A stretch of DNA of 64,000 nt, taken from Rhodothermia bacterium (GTDB lineage Bacteria; Bacteroidota; Rhodothermia; Rhodothermales; UBA2364). Under the pieces are notes generated by a model. The model worked only from the letters and a program-made list of their open reading frames with translations. It did not search any database and was not told the DNA's origin. Positions 25,813 to 35,645 of the stretch are shown one piece after another. The translations under genes and the position numbers were made by a program. The stretch is taken from assembly GCA_017303715.1 (NCBI GenBank), contig JAFLBZ010000010.1:61593-125592 (forward strand), written 5' to 3'. Each line of letters begins with the position of its first letter. Within the stretch, counting starts at the first letter, position 1.

Positions 25813-26292
25813 TTATTCCACATAGATTAATTCGTAGCCATCATGCTCCTCTGTTGGTTCATAAAGTTGTTTCTCAAAATAATAAACCAAGTCTTCGTTA
25901 TCATTTGTTGACAGATATAATTGATATTTACCGCCGTTCAACGTACCCCGCCAAAAGTGTTCATAGTCGTTATGTTGAACCCTTGAAAGGATGAAAGATT
26001 GTACGGTGTTATTTAAGGAGAAAAAGACCTCTCGTTTTGCATCATTTCCATTAGAAAGGACATATGCAAAAAGTGGGCCTTCTACTTCTTTTAGTTTAAC
26101 TGCATTTTTTTCTGTTCTCAGAACCACGCATCTGTCTAAAAGTTTAGAAAAACGTTGTTCCACTGTTGGGTTACACACTTTATTACCACCAGTTGAGGGG
26201 ATTGGGCGTGTTTGCGCAAAGGCAAATGAATTAAATACCGTTAGGAGTACTGTCGCAAGAAAAAGCAAGCGAAATAAGGAATTTAGGCGCAT
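25813..26292 (-). CDS. Hypothetical secreted protein
   Basis: Using the ATG at 26292 (the frame extends to 26337) gives 159 residues that begin with a good signal peptide (RLLFLATVLLTVFNSFAFAQ, cleavage near 27). The mature part has two Cys (KVCNPTVEQRFSKLLDRCVV), possibly a disulphide, and ends EEHDGYELIYVE. I do not recognise the family. It is monocistronic. Confidence 0.6.
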   Translation of the reverse strand: MRLNSLFRLLFLATVLLTVFNSFAFAQTRPIPSTGGNKVCNPTVEQRFSKLLDRCVVLRTEKNAVKLKEVEGPLFAYVLSNGNDAKREVFFSLNNTVQSFILSRVQHNDYEHFWRGTLNGGKYQLYLSTNDNEDLVYYFEKQLYEPTEEHDGYELIYVE

Positions 26293-26454
26293 GACCGTTG
26301 TAGTTTTTGAATGAATGTGGGAGGAGAAAATGAACACTTAGGTAAAAACCTTGGATCAAGATACTGATAAAATAAGACATTGGGAGTTTATGTCAAAAAT
26401 CATGGGACGAAACCAGTATTTACAGGGACAAAAACTAAAAAGTATAGTCTCTAA

Positions 26455-26652
26455 CTATATCTTAGCCATATTTAGAGGTTAATCGCCTCAAATTTGGCAA
26501 TATCTCTCAATCTATTGGGATTAAAAATGTTTGCATCGGTTTCGGAAGTTGCAGAAATAATAATTTCCGCCATTTTAGCCGTCTTTTCCATCGTTTTTAC
26601 ATCTTCGGTTGAAACAAAAGGCATGCCGAATAATTCTTGGTATCTTTGCCGT
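26455..26652. repeat. Direct repeat, copy A (IS end)
   Basis: This 198-bp segment is nearly identical to 28530-28726, with only a one-base length difference in a T run (near 26594) and two or three substitutions. Both begin CTATATCTTAGCCA, which is the terminal inverted repeat of the element at 28530-29250. The two copies flank the sugar dehydrogenase gene in the same orientation. Confidence 0.9.
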
Positions 26653-26759
26653 AAAATGAGCGAGATTCCACCTAAAGTAAACGCCAAATTGAGCGAGAAA
26701 TCAACCCGTTCATGCTTTGTGTTCTTAAAATCACTTAGACCAAAATACTGACAAAGCAC
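26455..26759 (-). pseudogene. Transposase C-terminal fragment with IS end
   Basis: The frame encodes the last 95 or so residues of a DDE transposase: QYFGLSDFKNTKHERVDFSL is typical of the region after the catalytic Glu, followed by ILRQRYQELFGMPFVSTEDV and a C-terminal helix. The stop is followed by the IS terminal repeat. The 5' part of the element is absent; sequence between 26760 and 26899 is not recognisable. Here the C-terminus is in frame, unlike the copy at 28.5 kb. Confidence 0.75.
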
Positions 26760-26899
26760 TTCCTTAATATAGACGGTTTAGACCTTGTTGTATGGTGATG
26801 CGGGTAAGTTGTCGTCGCTCGTAACAACGCGCCTGTGCAGGTCTGGACGAAACGGTGAGGGTGGTGCAAGATTCAAGAATAAATTTTGTGTTGAACCTT

Positions 26900-28462
26900 C
26901 TAATGATCCTTAACGACTTTTCGTAGAATAGTTTTACCAAAAATCGTTTCCATTTTTAGAAAATAAACACCAATTGGCAAGGTGGAAATATCCACGCTGA
27001 GTGTATGATAGACCGTTAAGTATTGTTGTCCTAATACATCAAAGATGGTAATTTTGTGAAGGGGTTGAGTACTATCAATCTGTATAATCCCACGAGTTGG
27101 ATTCGGAAATACGTGATAGGAAATGGTGGGCGATTCCTCAATCGGTAAAGTTGTGTTGTAAGTGTACATGATGATTTTATTGCGATCTGCACCACCATTG
27201 TTAATCAAAAAAATCTCTTTACCATCAGGCGAAACCGCAATATCGCGTAAACGCCCATTCAAGGCTTGATCGGCTGCAAAATAGCGCTTAGGATTTTGTG
27301 CTGCGTTTTTGTCAAGGCTTTTACCATCTGCACTTAATTTGAATTGATACACTTCTTGATCGGTGTCATATCCATCTTTGAGGGTAACGATAAGCAAGCT
27401 ATTGTTCCATTCTGGAATGGTATTACTATGATAATAAATGCCATCGGAGGGCGCAACACTGCACCAAGTCAGGTTATTCGGATCGGTTGGGAAAGAGGTA
27501 TTACACCATGCAAACATAGCCTCTTTGAGTTCATCTTGCGGAATTTTCGGGTCTGGTACATAATTTTTCACAAAATCAATTTCGGTCGGGAAATTGCCAT
27601 CTGAGTGATACCCACGAACTTGTTTCCAACCATAGTTTTTCCCTAATTCCAAGATATTAATCTCGTCGTCGGTTCTATCGCCATGTTCAACATCATACAA
27701 AATGTTTTGTGCTGCGTTATAGATCAAGCCTTGTGGATTACGATGCCCCCGCGTGAACCATGAGTTGCCTAATGTCGGATTATCTGAAGGAATGCTTCCA
27801 TCCATATTAAAGCGATGAATTTTACCATTTTTGAATGCAACATCTTGAGCCAAATTATTCGGGTTTTTGCTTTGTGGCGTATAGCAAGTGGGGGCATTAT
27901 CGTCGGAAATGCCATGATCGCCTATGGTGAAAAATAAATGCGAAACGCCTTGTTGTTTTACTGCGAGTAAACGCCCGCCAATGTGGTCATAACTCGTCGG
28001 TAAATCTAAGACTAAATTACGAACTTCGGTAATACTCTGGGTTGTCGTATCCCATTTTAAGCGTACAATTTTGAATTTAGTTGCTGGATTTTCAGTGGTA
28101 CCGCTGTTGTAAGAATACACATAATACACAAACGATTTGCTGGCTTCTGTAAAATCGGGGTCGAGGGTGAGTCCTAATGTTCCACCTAAAATGTTAGGAA
28201 AATGACATGCTTGTAATTGTTCTTTTGGCGAGCCTTCAAAATAGTCGGGCGCAGCATAAACGACTTGCTTCGCACCCGTCTTAGGATCAACACGCAACAC
28301 CTGCCCATTGGCTTCAGAAAGCCACAAAAAATTATCTGGACCATAAACCACCTCCCAAGCGCCTATAATTTGCGTAGGTAATTCGCTACGATTAAAAGAT
28401 TGTGCATGTAACCCAATTGATGAAACGAGTAAAGAGAAGAAAAGAAGGCGACGCATAGACAT
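26900..28462 (-). CDS. PQQ-dependent sugar dehydrogenase-like protein, T9SS-exported
   Basis: A 520-residue secreted protein of the soluble glucose/sorbosone dehydrogenase beta-propeller family. Signal peptide 1-21 (LLFFSLLVSSIGLHAQ). Propeller features: GTLGLTLDPDF, YDHIGGRLLAV, FFTIGDHGISDD (with Asp and His near the cofactor and calcium sites in the family), RGHRNPQGLIYN and DGIYYHSN. From about 440 a T9SS type A sorting domain follows: PNPTRGIIQI, then GVYFLKME and a basic end LRKVVKDH, so the enzyme is exported through type IX secretion and anchored or released at the surface. The true substrate is unknown. It is flanked by two copies of one IS end. Confidence 0.87.
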   Translation of the reverse strand: MSMRRLLFFSLLVSSIGLHAQSFNRSELPTQIIGAWEVVYGPDNFLWLSEANGQVLRVDPKTGAKQVVYAAPDYFEGSPKEQLQACHFPNILGGTLGLTLDPDFTEASKSFVYYVYSYNSGTTENPATKFKIVRLKWDTTTQSITEVRNLVLDLPTSYDHIGGRLLAVKQQGVSHLFFTIGDHGISDDNAPTCYTPQSKNPNNLAQDVAFKNGKIHRFNMDGSIPSDNPTLGNSWFTRGHRNPQGLIYNAAQNILYDVEHGDRTDDEINILELGKNYGWKQVRGYHSDGNFPTEIDFVKNYVPDPKIPQDELKEAMFAWCNTSFPTDPNNLTWCSVAPSDGIYYHSNTIPEWNNSLLIVTLKDGYDTDQEVYQFKLSADGKSLDKNAAQNPKRYFAADQALNGRLRDIAVSPDGKEIFLINNGGADRNKIIMYTYNTTLPIEESPTISYHVFPNPTRGIIQIDSTQPLHKITIFDVLGQQYLTVYHTLSVDISTLPIGVYFLKMETIFGKTILRKVVKDH

Positions 28463-28529
28463 AACATTTAGAAGTGTTTAAAATGATTCTTAAAAGTTAA
28501 TACACTTCAAAAGGTGAAAATGATCAAAC

Positions 28530-28726
28530 CTATATCTTAGCCATATTTAGAGGTTAATCGCCTCAAATTTGGCAATATCTCTCAATGTATTGGGATTAAA
28601 AATGTTTGCATCGGTTTCGGAAGTTGCAGAAATAATAATTTCCGCCATTTCAGCCGTCTTTTCCATCGTTTTACATCTTCGGTTGAAACAAAAGGCATGC
28701 CGAATAATTCTTGGTATCTTTGCCGT
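28530..28726. repeat. Direct repeat, copy B (IS end)
   Basis: This is the second copy of the segment at 26455-26652. Here it forms the left end of the internally deleted insertion sequence and carries a one-base deletion in a T run (near 28670) that puts the transposase C-terminus out of frame. Confidence 0.9.
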
Positions 28727-29166
28727 TGCCCAAAGTAGCCATCCAATGCCCAATATCCAAGCGAAAGAGACTTTTCTTGACCGCCTGAACCGATTTTAGC
28801 CATCAAAGAACCCAAACACGATTTTACTGCACGCAATAAAGGATAATCCGATTCTACTTTTGCCTTGTTCTTCGTTCCAGCCTTGCGACCCCGTTTTCCA
28901 CCTTTGTTGGCTAACTTTTCTTGCTTGGTTGCCTCTTTACGAACTCGGTCTTCTTCTGCTTCGATTAATTGTTCTAAACATACAAGGCACGTGTCGTAAA
29001 ATCGGCTCAAACTTCGATAGGGTATCTCACTCATTCGAGCAATGCCCAGCATTGTTACTCGCCCACGAATACAAAGTACTGCTTGCAAAATTTGCGTAAG
29101 TTGTCGTATATTTTTACGAGACAGATCGCCTTCTAAAAGAGTCGTTAGGTCGGAAACAGATGTCAT
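28582..29166 (-). pseudogene. Deleted and frameshifted IS transposase
   Basis: The 194-residue frame starts with a plausible transposase N-terminus (MTSVSDLTTLLEGDLSRKNI, then MLGIARMSEIPYRSLSRFYDT) and a basic linker GGKRGRKAGTKNKAK. After YWALDGYFGQ it jumps directly to RQRYQELFGMPF, a sequence that in copy A lies near the C-terminus; the catalytic core between them is missing. A one-base deletion then shifts the last 30 residues out of frame. It resembles IS4-like DDE enzymes, but I do not assign a family firmly. Confidence 0.8.
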
Positions 29167-29319
29167 TTGTGTCTTCGTTTGGTCAAAAACTTATACATGG
29201 CATCTGTTTTTTTGTTTTAGGCTCTCACCACAAAGTTGGCTAAGATATAGCCTCTAAATTTCTCGTTTAAAAACTTAAAGAGAAGGCTACGACGAAGGCA
29301 GCTTCTGGCATCTTCCACC

Positions 29320-30897
29320 TCATTTACCGTTTGCAAGTGCCACCGCTAATGCACGCTGCGAAGGAGCCATATCACTAAACGTGCAAATATGGACAGCGGC
29401 TTCGGGGAGCATCGCAAAAAGTTGTGGACTACCCAAGGAGGCCAAAACCACAGGCTGTTGTGCAATAAGGGTCTCTACAAATGTCTGATGATGTGGTTTA
29501 AGCCCAAAACGATGCCAAGCTGCCGGTTTCACAATGGGTGCAACCACCACTTGCTGGAATTTTGTGGCAATTTCAAGCAAAGCGTCCAGCTCAGCCGGAT
29601 GTGTCGAATCAGAAACCTCTTCGTACCGGACACGGGGGAAAAGCGCCCGTAGTGCATCAGCAAGCGGCTGTTCGGGCGGATCTAAGGGTGTGGAGAATGG
29701 TTTTAGCAACACAACTAAAGTGGCCGTATTGGTATCAGGTAAGGGATAAAAAGCCGAATTCGATTTTTGGACTTGTACGGCTTTCAGTGCCATTTCATCG
29801 GCACGTTCTTGCATTGCAGAATCACCAATTTGGACATCCGCAAAGTACTTTTCGGGATGCTCAAAAAAGTCTGCGCCAAATCTCTCAACGAAATGGGTTT
29901 TGAGTTTCCAAACGCGGTTCAATGCCTCATCAATTCGGGCCTCGCTCAAGATTCCGCTTATTACTGCCCGTTCCACACCAAGTACTATTTCGGGCACATT
30001 CCGAACGTCCAATAAAATATCTGCCCCTGCATTGATGAGCATCACCGCCATGTCTGCTTCTGTTTGGTCTTCTGGCCCAATCCCTCCCATTAGCAAGCTA
30101 TCCGTGATGACGGCTCCAGTAAAACCCATCTCGTGCCGGAGCAATGTCACCAAAATTTTATGCGAAGCCGTAGCAGGTGTTTTGAGGTCATCAAGTGCCG
30201 GAAAAGCAACATGTGCCGTCATCACCAACTCGGCGCCGGCCTCAAATGCTTGTTTGAAGGGCGGCAAGTCGAATTGCGCCATCTCGGCCTTGCTTGCTGT
30301 TACTTGCGCCAATTCCTCATGCGAGTCTTGGTCTGTATTCCCATGACCGGGGAAGTGTTTCGGGCAGGTTAACAAGCCTTCTGCACGTGATCCTCGAATG
30401 AATGCCTCGACCAAGCGGCCTGCTTCTTCTGGCTCGGTACTAAAAGCACGGGTGGCAATAATCGGATTATTGGGGTTTCGACTTACGTCTGCTACGGGTG
30501 CAAAAGCGATATGAACCCCCATCGCCAAGGCTTCGCGTGCGCCAATTCGGGCAAATTCCTCCACCAAATCAACCGCTTCTTCCGCATTTCCCATCGCCTG
30601 AAAAGCCATGACATGCGGGAACACCGTAGCTGGGCGCATTTGCTGACCCACACCACGTTCCATATCCGTCCCAACCAATAACGGATACTTGACTGCTTTT
30701 TGTAATTTCTTAAGGGTTTCGGTAGCGGCGGGATAAAGGCCATTAAACAAGCACAAGCCACCAATTGGCCATTCTTGGATCATGTCTAAAATCCGATTTT
30801 CGTCTTCATTGACACGCTTTGCCGGCGGCATATTGGATCCAATTCTCACAAAAAGAAGCTGCGCGATTTTATCTCGGAGGGTCGTTGGATGGTTCAT
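29320..30897 (-). CDS. Glycoside hydrolase family 3, beta-N-acetylglucosaminidase-like
   Basis: A 525-residue GH3 enzyme without a signal peptide, so likely cytoplasmic like NagZ, which removes GlcNAc from recycled muropeptides. The NagZ-type His-Asp loop is complete: PKHFPGHGNTDQDSHEEL with K180-H181 and D191-S-H193. The nucleophile is D266 in AVITDSLLMGGI. It is longer than NagZ (about 340 residues) and has a C-terminal GH3 alpha/beta domain. It is the last gene of the kinase/FHA operon, 27 nt after the GH3 and beta-lactamase fusion. Confidence 0.9.
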   Translation of the reverse strand: MNHPTTLRDKIAQLLFVRIGSNMPPAKRVNEDENRILDMIQEWPIGGLCLFNGLYPAATETLKKLQKAVKYPLLVGTDMERGVGQQMRPATVFPHVMAFQAMGNAEEAVDLVEEFARIGAREALAMGVHIAFAPVADVSRNPNNPIIATRAFSTEPEEAGRLVEAFIRGSRAEGLLTCPKHFPGHGNTDQDSHEELAQVTASKAEMAQFDLPPFKQAFEAGAELVMTAHVAFPALDDLKTPATASHKILVTLLRHEMGFTGAVITDSLLMGGIGPEDQTEADMAVMLINAGADILLDVRNVPEIVLGVERAVISGILSEARIDEALNRVWKLKTHFVERFGADFFEHPEKYFADVQIGDSAMQERADEMALKAVQVQKSNSAFYPLPDTNTATLVVLLKPFSTPLDPPEQPLADALRALFPRVRYEEVSDSTHPAELDALLEIATKFQQVVVAPIVKPAAWHRFGLKPHHQTFVETLIAQQPVVLASLGSPQLFAMLPEAAVHICTFSDMAPSQRALAVALANGK

Positions 30898-30924
30898 TTA
30901 TCGCTTGTTTTAAGTTGCCTAAGA

Positions 30925-33786
30925 TTACCATGTTCTATTTGACTTTGATGTCGTCGTATTTACGCCGCCCTGCTTAATCATTTCCCAGACCAAATCAGCA
31001 TATTTTGGCCTAATGTCCCGAATTTTCTGGTTCTCGCGGGTCGGATAAACCCGATTGGTAAGCAAAACCGCGAACACCTTGGCATCGGGGTCAATCCAAA
31101 TACTGGTTCCCGTAAATCCGGTATGGCCATAACTTCTTGGCCCCCATTTTGTCCCAGCGGTGGTATAGCCGGCTTTGGGCTTGGTATCCCAACCCAATCC
31201 GCGGGTACTGAAACCCGGACGCTGAACTTTGGTGAACAAGCGAATGGTTTCGGGTTTGAGATATTGTTTACCACCATACGATCCCTCATTCAACATCAAA
31301 TGGGCGAAAATGGCGAGATCATTGGCCGTTGAAAACAAGCCAGCATGACCGGATGTTCCGCCCAGCACCCAAGCACATTCGTCATGTACCTCGCCCTGCA
31401 TCAGTTTTTTCCGGAAATACGTGTCTTTTTCAGTCGGAACAATTCTTTGATTGTCATCAGCACCATTGGTGGTTCTAAAACCTGTACGTTCCATGCCCAA
31501 CGGCTTCCAAAAATTGTCCTTCAAGTAAGCATCCAACGTCTTTCCGGAAATACGTTCCACAATCAAACCCATCAGAATCATATCCAAGTCGCTGTATTCC
31601 ATTTTGGTATCTGGGGTGTAGTACAATTTATCTGCATAGATATGCTGCAACACCCCTTCTCGCGAATGAATTCCCATGTTATAGAAGGCATAGAAGGCTT
31701 TTAACCCACCCGTATGCGTCATAAGGTGTCGGATGGTGAGTTGGTCTTTGCCGTTTGGTGCAAATTCGGGGATGTATTTTACCACTTTATCGTCCAAACG
31801 TAGCCGTCCTTCTTCATAAAGTTTCATAACAGCAGTGGTTAGCCCCACCACTTTGGTCAATGAAGCTAAATCGAAAGGCATATCAGGCGTTACCGCCACA
31901 TCCGATTCATACGTTTGGTATCCATAAGCTTTTGCTCGAACAAGGGTTTTATCCGTTCCAAAAGCTATGGCCGCCGCCGGAAATGCTTTGTTTCGGATGG
32001 CAGACTGCAACAATTCGTCTATTGCCGAGAATTGTGCGGGTTGGTACTGGCTCGTCTTATTCATGGGCAATAATGAAGAAACCGGAATCCCACTCCAGAT
32101 GGGGTATAAATTTGGGACGGTTACGGGTAATTTACCACTTACGGGCTTCCTACCTGTTAATGCTTCTGAGGCATTTTGTATAGAAGCGGGATCAGCACCA
32201 TAGGCCACTGCCAGAACCGCAGGCTGGGCTTGAAGGCCAACCGTGAGGTAAGGCGAGCCAAACGAAATAAGGATCACGGTTTTGCCGAGAGAGATCAACT
32301 TATTTAAAAAGTCTTTGTGCTTCATAACGGTTTGTTTTTCTTGCGGATTTCCATGAAACCCAATATAAGCGGAGACGAGAACAACCTTAGATTGGTCTGC
32401 AATTTCAAGGGCTTTTTGGTATTCGGCAGTGTCACTCCTACGGTCTAACAGCATGGTTTTTTCCACACGAAGCCCTGTACTTTGTATCGCCCTTTGGAAA
32501 GCATCTCCCACCTTCGGGTCGTCGTCGTCATTGAGGTGCATGAGTGCAATACCGTGATTCAAACGTGGATCCAATGGAAAAAATTGCCCCTCGTTGCGCA
32601 AAAGTGTAAAGGCGGATTCGGCAATTTCTTCTGCCAAGGCTTTGTGCGTATTCAGGGAAACGTTTTTGTAAATATCGGCAATTGAAATTAATTTTTGTTC
32701 CTGCAGCTTCAGTTCTTCCTTTAATTTCAACAACTTAAGTACAGATTTATTAATCCTACCCTCCGTTAAACGTCCCGAAGTTACAGCTTGCAGAATAGCG
32801 CGGTGTGCTGCGTAGGGGTCTGGCGACATCAAAAGTTGGTCAGCACCAGCTTCTAAAGCACGTATAGCAGCCTCCCCAACCCCAAATTGAGACGTAACCC
32901 CCTTCATTCCCAAAGCATCCGTAACGATCAGTCCTTGAAAGCCCCATTCATCCACGAGAATCCCTTGAGAGATTGCGGGAGAAAGGGTCGCAGGCACATT
33001 GAGGTCTTTTTCTATGGCTGGAACCGCCAAATGTCCCACCATCACAGACTTTACGCCCTCTTTTATGGCATCCTTAAAAGGAATCAACTCCACATCGTCT
33101 AATCTTTTTCGGTCGAATGGCAAAACGGGCAACCCATGGTGCGAATCAGTGGCGGTATCGCCATGTCCGGGGAAATGCTTTACAGTGGCAATGAGTCCTT
33201 TTTCCTGCATACCGGCAACATACGCCCGAACCATTTTAGAGACCCATTCTGGAGATTCGCCATAGGAACGCACATTGATGATAGGGTTTTCGGGGTTATT
33301 GTTTACATCTGCAACAGGTGCAAAGTTTTGATGTACACCCAAAGACCGGGCCTCTTTTGCCACCAATTGTCCCATCCGATAGGCCAATTCTGGATTTTGC
33401 GTTGCACCAAGTGCCATAGCGGTAGGGAATGCAGTGGTACGTTTGGTACGCATGGCAACCCCGTTTTCCATATCCATCGAAATCAAGAGTGGGACGCCTG
33501 CCAATTCCTGCATCCAATTGGTCAATTCTGCTTGTGCCAGAGGTTCTGCAAGCGTGAGAATCACTCCCCCCACCTTTAAATCCTGAACCAAGGCTTTGAG
33601 TTGTGTCCGCTCCGCACTGTCTTCAGCGTTAAATTCTCCAAAAGTGATCACAGACAGCAATTGTGCCACCCTATCCTCCAAGGACATTTGTGCCAGCGTT
33701 TGTTCTGCCCAACCCATCGGCGGTGAATGCGCAGAGATGCTAAGGAACGCGCATAAAAAAAGCCACCATTTTCTCTTCATGGTCAA
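30925..33786 (-). CDS. GH3 glycosidase fused to beta-lactamase-type serine hydrolase
   Basis: A 953-residue secreted bifunctional protein. An N-terminal signal peptide ends near 28. The GH3 catalytic domain (about 30-365) has KHFPGHGDTATDSHHGL (K203-H204, D214, H216) and nucleophile D290 in IVTDALGMKG; a GH3 C-terminal domain follows (about 385-565). A class C beta-lactamase/DD-peptidase-like domain (about 580-940) has SxxK at 642-645 (SLTK), YSD at 731-733 and HTG at 888-890. This fusion is known in Bacteroidota and suggests a periplasmic enzyme acting on the sugar and perhaps the peptide side of peptidoglycan. It lies 28 nt after the PP2C gene. Confidence 0.93.
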   Translation of the reverse strand: MTMKRKWWLFLCAFLSISAHSPPMGWAEQTLAQMSLEDRVAQLLSVITFGEFNAEDSAERTQLKALVQDLKVGGVILTLAEPLAQAELTNWMQELAGVPLLISMDMENGVAMRTKRTTAFPTAMALGATQNPELAYRMGQLVAKEARSLGVHQNFAPVADVNNNPENPIINVRSYGESPEWVSKMVRAYVAGMQEKGLIATVKHFPGHGDTATDSHHGLPVLPFDRKRLDDVELIPFKDAIKEGVKSVMVGHLAVPAIEKDLNVPATLSPAISQGILVDEWGFQGLIVTDALGMKGVTSQFGVGEAAIRALEAGADQLLMSPDPYAAHRAILQAVTSGRLTEGRINKSVLKLLKLKEELKLQEQKLISIADIYKNVSLNTHKALAEEIAESAFTLLRNEGQFFPLDPRLNHGIALMHLNDDDDPKVGDAFQRAIQSTGLRVEKTMLLDRRSDTAEYQKALEIADQSKVVLVSAYIGFHGNPQEKQTVMKHKDFLNKLISLGKTVILISFGSPYLTVGLQAQPAVLAVAYGADPASIQNASEALTGRKPVSGKLPVTVPNLYPIWSGIPVSSLLPMNKTSQYQPAQFSAIDELLQSAIRNKAFPAAAIAFGTDKTLVRAKAYGYQTYESDVAVTPDMPFDLASLTKVVGLTTAVMKLYEEGRLRLDDKVVKYIPEFAPNGKDQLTIRHLMTHTGGLKAFYAFYNMGIHSREGVLQHIYADKLYYTPDTKMEYSDLDMILMGLIVERISGKTLDAYLKDNFWKPLGMERTGFRTTNGADDNQRIVPTEKDTYFRKKLMQGEVHDECAWVLGGTSGHAGLFSTANDLAIFAHLMLNEGSYGGKQYLKPETIRLFTKVQRPGFSTRGLGWDTKPKAGYTTAGTKWGPRSYGHTGFTGTSIWIDPDAKVFAVLLTNRVYPTRENQKIRDIRPKYADLVWEMIKQGGVNTTTSKSNRTW

Positions 33787-33814
33787 TCCTACAAGATTTA
33801 TTGTTTTCGAGAGG

Positions 33815-35605
33815 TCAGTTTATGGCCCATTCACCCGTTTGTAAACGAACATTAAACAGTTTCGTCTCTGGCTTTTCAAAGGTAATGGAAACTTGGTCTG
33901 GACGTAAAAAAGCAACGGCGGGCAATTTCATGCCATCAGGCTGCCCGTACTGCGAGCCAATCAAATAGCTTTCCGAAAGCTTTAGGTCATGTGCAATTAA
34001 CACAAGAAAGCCCTGCTTCACATCACTAAAGACAATTCCCTCGATGTTCCAATTTTCGTTTTGACTCAAGACTTTGTGGATAAATCGGCGGTCATCACGT
34101 ATGGTATTTTTAAATTCCTTAAAACGTCCTGCAATGGTTTCATTCAGTCGGATTTTTTGCGTCCATAATTTGCCATCTCTGACCAAAGAATCAGGAGACG
34201 ATTTTTGTAGCATATGCGCAAGTAGAATTTTGGCATCCGTCGCAGTTTTAACGTAGCGCACCCAATTGGTTTGCTTTGGCATAAAGTCGCGGTCTGGGCG
34301 CATTAGCTTTCCAGATTCTGGAATATCTGCCAACACCTTTTGATCCGTAATGGTTGGATCAATAAAAAAGTAGCCCAAAGACTCCAATTCGGCCACTTTA
34401 CCGGCCAACTCCATCCATTGGATCGTATTAGACGCCACATAGAAGATGAATAAACTGTCCTTTTGCCTATTTTGAAAAACCAAATGGTCTAACCTATTTT
34501 CGACAGACCGGACGATGCCCGTTAGTTCCAAGTTCCTTGTGATGGTTTTGTTTAAGCCACCCAAATTGATTTCTACTTCCTCCGGCGTATTTTTCCATGT
34601 AACCGTACCTTCTGTCAATGTTCCAACTGTAAGAAACTGCCCTCGCAAGTCGGAAAGTGTGGCTCCGGGGCGTTTACCCGCATAAACGTATTCTGCCGGA
34701 GGCCCACTAAGCCACCACCAAGCCCCTACCGCCAACAAGAGGGCTGCAAGAACGCCGCCTATCCACCAAGTTTGGCGCTTACGAGGTGATGTATTTTGGG
34801 TTACTGGCGACCCGCTGATGTTTTTAGGGGCATTGGTGACGGACTTTTCACCAAAACGAATCATTGCCACCGTGACGTTATCCTGATGTGGTTCATTCCG
34901 GTCTAAGGTCAGCTGCACCAAATGTTCGGCGGCGTCATCTGGTTGTAAATAAAGCACATCAGCAATTTCGTGATCGCTTAATGTGCCATGTAAGCCATCT
35001 GAACACAACGCCACAACATCACCTTCTTTTAATGGAAAGGGGCGTATATTTCGATCAATTTCAACCAAGTTGGCCATACCAATAAAACTGGTGAGGGCGT
35101 TTTTTTCGGGATTTAATGCAGCTTGGTCAATGGTTAGAATCCCCGCTTTGACTTGTTGATGCAGTACCCTTGAATACACATGCTCAATGTTTAGAGGCGC
35201 AATTTCTTGTCTCCGATACAAAAAAATCCGGCTATCTCCCACCGAGACCCAGTAGAGCGCATCGTCTTTGATGATGGCCGCTACAAGTGTTGTCCCAGCC
35301 AAATGGGCAAGTCCCGCAGCATGAGCCATTTGATACACCGCTTCATTAGCGGCATGAGTTGCCCGCAATAAAACATCTGCTGGCGTATCATCAACTTGTT
35401 GCTGTGCAAACGTTTGTAAAACCACCTGTTTGGCCAAGTTACTGGCTTCCTGCCCCATTGCCATTCCGCCCATTCCATCTGCCACCACTACCAGTGCGCC
35501 AAATTCTTTTACCAAATGCTCGTCTTTAACGTCGGAAAATCCGAACGCATCTTGCTGTTGTTCGCGCTGACCAATGTGCTGCGCATTTTGTGGAAATAAT
35601 TGCAT
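33815..35605 (-). CDS. Membrane-anchored PP2C-family protein phosphatase
   Basis: A 596-residue protein from the ATG at 35605 (the frame extends to a GTG at 35632). Residues about 1-245 are a PP2C serine/threonine phosphatase with metal-binding motifs VVVADGMGGMAMGQEAS, VSVGDSRIFLY, ALCSDGLHGTLS and DNVTVAMIRFG. One transmembrane helix follows near 265-285 (WWIGGVLAALLLAVGAWWWL), then about 300 residues outside the membrane that I do not recognise. The arrangement suggests that an outside signal controls a cytoplasmic phosphatase that opposes the kinase encoded in the same operon. Confidence 0.9.
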   Translation of the reverse strand: MQLFPQNAQHIGQREQQQDAFGFSDVKDEHLVKEFGALVVVADGMGGMAMGQEASNLAKQVVLQTFAQQQVDDTPADVLLRATHAANEAVYQMAHAAGLAHLAGTTLVAAIIKDDALYWVSVGDSRIFLYRRQEIAPLNIEHVYSRVLHQQVKAGILTIDQAALNPEKNALTSFIGMANLVEIDRNIRPFPLKEGDVVALCSDGLHGTLSDHEIADVLYLQPDDAAEHLVQLTLDRNEPHQDNVTVAMIRFGEKSVTNAPKNISGSPVTQNTSPRKRQTWWIGGVLAALLLAVGAWWWLSGPPAEYVYAGKRPGATLSDLRGQFLTVGTLTEGTVTWKNTPEEVEINLGGLNKTITRNLELTGIVRSVENRLDHLVFQNRQKDSLFIFYVASNTIQWMELAGKVAELESLGYFFIDPTITDQKVLADIPESGKLMRPDRDFMPKQTNWVRYVKTATDAKILLAHMLQKSSPDSLVRDGKLWTQKIRLNETIAGRFKEFKNTIRDDRRFIHKVLSQNENWNIEGIVFSDVKQGFLVLIAHDLKLSESYLIGSQYGQPDGMKLPAVAFLRPDQVSITFEKPETKLFNVRLQTGEWAIN

Positions 35606-35645
35606 AGGTTTCTTCAAATTATCGTGCAACACGAGATCAAAAAGA

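Larger units (their letters stand above)
28530..29250 (-). mobile_element. Internally deleted insertion sequence with 14-bp TIRs
   Basis: The element is bounded by perfect 14-bp inverted repeats, CTATATCTTAGCCA at 28530-28543 and TGGCTAAGATATAG at 29237-29250. Total length is only 721 bp, too short for its transposase type. No target-site duplication is visible (flanks TGATCAAAC and CCTCTAAAT differ). It contains one fused, frameshifted transposase frame. Confidence 0.85.
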
